A DNA stretch of 10,593 nucleotides from Planoprotostelium fungivorum (lineage: Eukaryota; Evosea; Variosea; Cavosteliida; Cavosteliaceae), in contig MDYQ01000141.1 in assembly GCA_003024175.1 (NCBI GenBank), positions 64,001 to 74,593 on the forward strand, in the 5' to 3' direction. The notes under the pieces are model-generated. The model was not told the DNA's origin. It did not search any database and saw only the letters and a list, made by a program, of their open reading frames with translations. A program made the position numbers and the translations under genes. Below are positions 8,495-10,593 of this stretch, in pieces (the first letter of the stretch is position 1; every line of letters starts with the position of its first letter).

Positions 8495-10424
8495 CTATTG
8501 TCCCCATATCTTCACTGAGCTGTCTTCACTAGCGGTGGCTAGCTGACCGTTGCTCAGCTCTGTCACTGAGGTCACAGAGTCGTTATGACCAGAAAGGGTA
8601 GCTGTACATGTCCCATCCAATGACCATATCTTCACTGTCTTGTCATCACTGCCAGAGGCTATCTGACCATAGCTCAGCTCTGCCAATGAGCGTACACCGT
8701 CTGTGTGACCAGAGAAGGTAGCTGTGCATGTGCCATCTAGTGTCCATATCTTCACTGTCTTGTCTTCACTACCAGTGGCTATGTGACCATTGCTCAGCTC
8801 TGTCACTGAGTATACACAGTCTGTGTGACCAGAGAAGGTAGATGTGCATGTGCCGTCAAGAGTCCATATCTTCACTGTCTTGTCTGCACTGCCAGTGACT
8901 ATGTGACCATTGCTCAGCTGTATCACTGAGTATACATCGGATGTGTGACCAAAGAAGGTAGCAGTACATGTGCCATCTTGTGTCCATATCTTCACTGTGT
9001 TGTCCCGACTGCCAGTGGCTATGTGACCATTCCTCAGTTGTATCACTGACCATACAGGGGCTGTGTGACCAAAGAAGGTAGCGATGCATGTGCCATCTTG
9101 TGTCCATATCTTCACTGTCTTGTCTGTACTACCAGAGGCTATGTGACCATTCCTCAGCTCTGTCACTGAGTATACACTGGATGCATGACCATAGAAGGTA
9201 GCAGTGCATGTGCCATCCAATGTCCATATCTTCACTGTCTCATCTTCACTGCCAGTGGCTATGTGACCATTCCTCAGTTGTGTCACTGAGTATACACATC
9301 TCTCGTGGTCCGAAAAGGTAGTGGTGCATCCTGCTTCTGTAGTCCACATCTTGACACAGTGTTTGGCTCTTTTGGCTTGCCTTTCCTGGACTGCACTCAT
9401 CTTCTCTATGCCAAAGAAGACCAGCTCCTCTGCTACCTTCTGCTCTGCTTCCCATCTGCCTGTCCTCAGATAGTCCAGCACATATGCAAAGCTTGCTTTG
9501 TTTCTGTCTATATAGTATCCTGCTCTCTATCATTTGCTGTTTGTCTATAATACATCTCATCTCTTACCTTCAGCTGTCTCTGCTGTCCACCTGCCTGATG
9601 CCAGTGCACTCAGCATGCTGCTCTCTCCTGCCTTCTGCAGTGTCTTCTTTGTTGTCATGTATCTCTTGCCTCTCACATCTAGCACAACTGTCTCTCTCAG
9701 CTCTTCTATGTACTCTTCTGCCTGTCTCCTCTTCTGCTCTCTTCTGTTCCTTCTTTCAGCTTCTCTTCTTTTCATCTGTCTTCACCTCTCTGTCTCCTTT
9801 TCCATCTTTTGTACCACTGTCATCATCTTCTCTGTCTCTCTGTACTGCATGTCTAGCCCTCTCTCTGTTGTCTGTGCTCTTTCTGTGTCTTCCATCTTTA
9901 TTCTGCCTTCCTCTGAGTACAGCCACAGGAACTCCAGCTCTTCTGACTCTTCTTCTGTCATTCTCAGCTCTTTGTCACTCTGCAGATAGTCCAGCACTCG
10001 ATCAAACTTGTCTGCATCTCTGTCCAGAAACAGTCGTCCTGTCCCTCTGTCACTCTTCTTCCTTCCATTTCTCTCTCTTCTTCTCACCTTCTTTGTCTGC
10101 CTGCCACTTGCCACTGCTCAGCATCTCGCTCAGCAGACTCTCTCTCTTCAGCAATGTGCTCTTTGCTGCTTTCACTACCTGCCCTCCCACGTTCAACAAT
10201 ATCTGGGCTGGAACTTGTGCCAATCTCTCTTCTCTTTCTCTCTGCTGCTCTTTGTATCTGTTTCGTCTCGTCAGCTTCCCTCTCTTCCAACGATGTCTCA
10301 GTACTCACTGCTGTGTTCTCTCTTCCAACTTCTGCACTTTTGCCAAGCAGTCTCTCTCATACCTCTCAAACACCTCTCTGTGCTCTCTCAGACGTGAGCG
10401 AGTCAGCTCATCCACACTGTTCAT
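8495..10424 (-). CDS. Double-BTB (KCTD-type) WD40 protein, copy 2 (5 exons)
   Basis: This is a complete paralogue of the gene at 2054-3983 with every exon border shifted by 6,441 bp: exons 10424-10309, 10266-10088, 10038-9786, 9743-9568 and 9519-8495, 582 residues. BTB domain 1 and the linker are identical to copy 1. BTB domain 2 differs slightly (RGKRY for RGKQY; GYYIDRNKASFAYVLDYL). The last 328 residues carry 68 substitutions, none changing length. Intron 4 starts with a canonical GTAAGA, where copy 1 has GTGGGA. The propeller is intact with seven blades and ends in SSVKIWGQ. Because both copies are full length, with open frames and matched introns, both are probably functional. The role is inferred as for copy 1. 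Confidence 0.92.
8498..9331 (-). repeat. Seven-unit 120-bp tandem array encoding the WD40 propeller, copy 2
   Basis: Seven head-to-tail 120-nt units on the minus strand encode 40-residue WD40 blades on the same register as copy 1. Residues at unit positions 10-12 and 14, blade 1 to 7, are ERC/Y, ASS/Y, TAP/W, TSD/Y, TDC/Y, TDG/R and NDS/T. Copy 1 has KKC/Y, TAP/W, TAP/W, TSN/L, ADG/A, QNY/T and ADC/W. The framework between these sites is far more constant. Confidence 0.93.
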
Positions 10425-10560
10425 CTTCTTTCTCTCTCTTTTGGTCTTTCGCGAAGATGTGATGTGTTCCGATCGGGGGTTGTTGTGAAATGCAACGACA
10501 CAAAAATTATTCATTCTCTTCGAAACGGGAAATCATTCAGAAACACAAAGAAGGGGTACC
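10425..10560. promoter_or_regulatory. Divergent promoter region, copy 2
   Basis: This is identical by eye to 3984-4119. It lies between the start of BTB-WD40 copy 2 and the ATG at 10561 of a second gene X copy, so both members of the pair keep the same control region. Confidence 0.5.
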
Positions 10561-10593
10561 ATGGCAACGACAAAGCCATCAGTCGCAGTCCTC
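10561..10593 (+). CDS. Gene X copy 2, first codons only
   Basis: The strong-context ATG and the next ten codons (ATTKPSVAVL) match 4120-4152 exactly before the window ends. It is listed because it shows that the repeated unit includes the divergent neighbour. Whether the rest of the gene is present cannot be seen, and the choice of start carries the same doubt as in copy 1. Confidence 0.4.
   Translation, partial: MATTKPSVAVL

Larger units (their letters stand above)
8495..10593. repeat. Large direct repeat, copy B
   Basis: This is the second copy of the 2054-4152 block in the same orientation. The right-hand 929 bp (9665-10593) match copy A without visible change, and the repeat continues past the window edge. 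A 6,441-bp repeat period with a gene pair inside implies tandem duplication of the pair. Confidence 0.9.

Overview
The window looks like nuclear DNA of a unicellular eukaryote. Every gene that can be reconstructed is interrupted by very short spliceosomal introns (mostly 31-49 nt, GT...AG), and the products belong to eukaryotic families: an MFSD1-like transporter and a KCTD-type BTB/WD40 protein. The standard genetic code fits, with TAG and TGA used as stops. The lineage cannot be fixed from sequence alone; a free-living protist with intron-rich, compact genes is the best description.

Layout: (1) 2-1789, plus strand, is the 3' part of an MFSD1-like major facilitator with nine reconstructable introns; its first exon runs off the left edge. 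(2) 2054-3983, minus strand, is a five-exon gene for a 582-residue protein with the order coiled coil, BTB/KCTD domain 1, charged linker, BTB/KCTD domain 2, seven-bladed WD40 propeller. It is convergent with the transporter. (3) 4120-8297, plus strand, is a poorly resolved spliced gene or decaying gene ('gene X'). It diverges from the BTB-WD40 gene and contains an internal duplication of about 1.5 kb. (4) 8495-10424, minus strand, is a second complete BTB-BTB-WD40 gene with the same exon structure, exactly 6,441 bp from the first. (5) 10425-10593 repeats the divergent spacer and the first codons of gene X, so the window ends inside a second copy of that pair.

The main point of interest is the BTB-BTB-WD40 pair. 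The 5' halves of the two copies, including the upstream spacer, appear identical at the nucleotide level for about 929 bp. The 3' halves, which encode the propeller, differ at 68 of 328 residues. Inside the propeller the blades are near-identical 40-residue units, and much of their variation falls at a few fixed positions (10, 11, 12, 14, 29 and 31 of the unit). That pattern resembles WD40 recognition modules such as the fungal HET-D/E/R proteins. It suggests a tandem family of oligomerising (BTB) receptors or ubiquitin-ligase adaptors with a diversifying binding face. The function is inferred, not shown.
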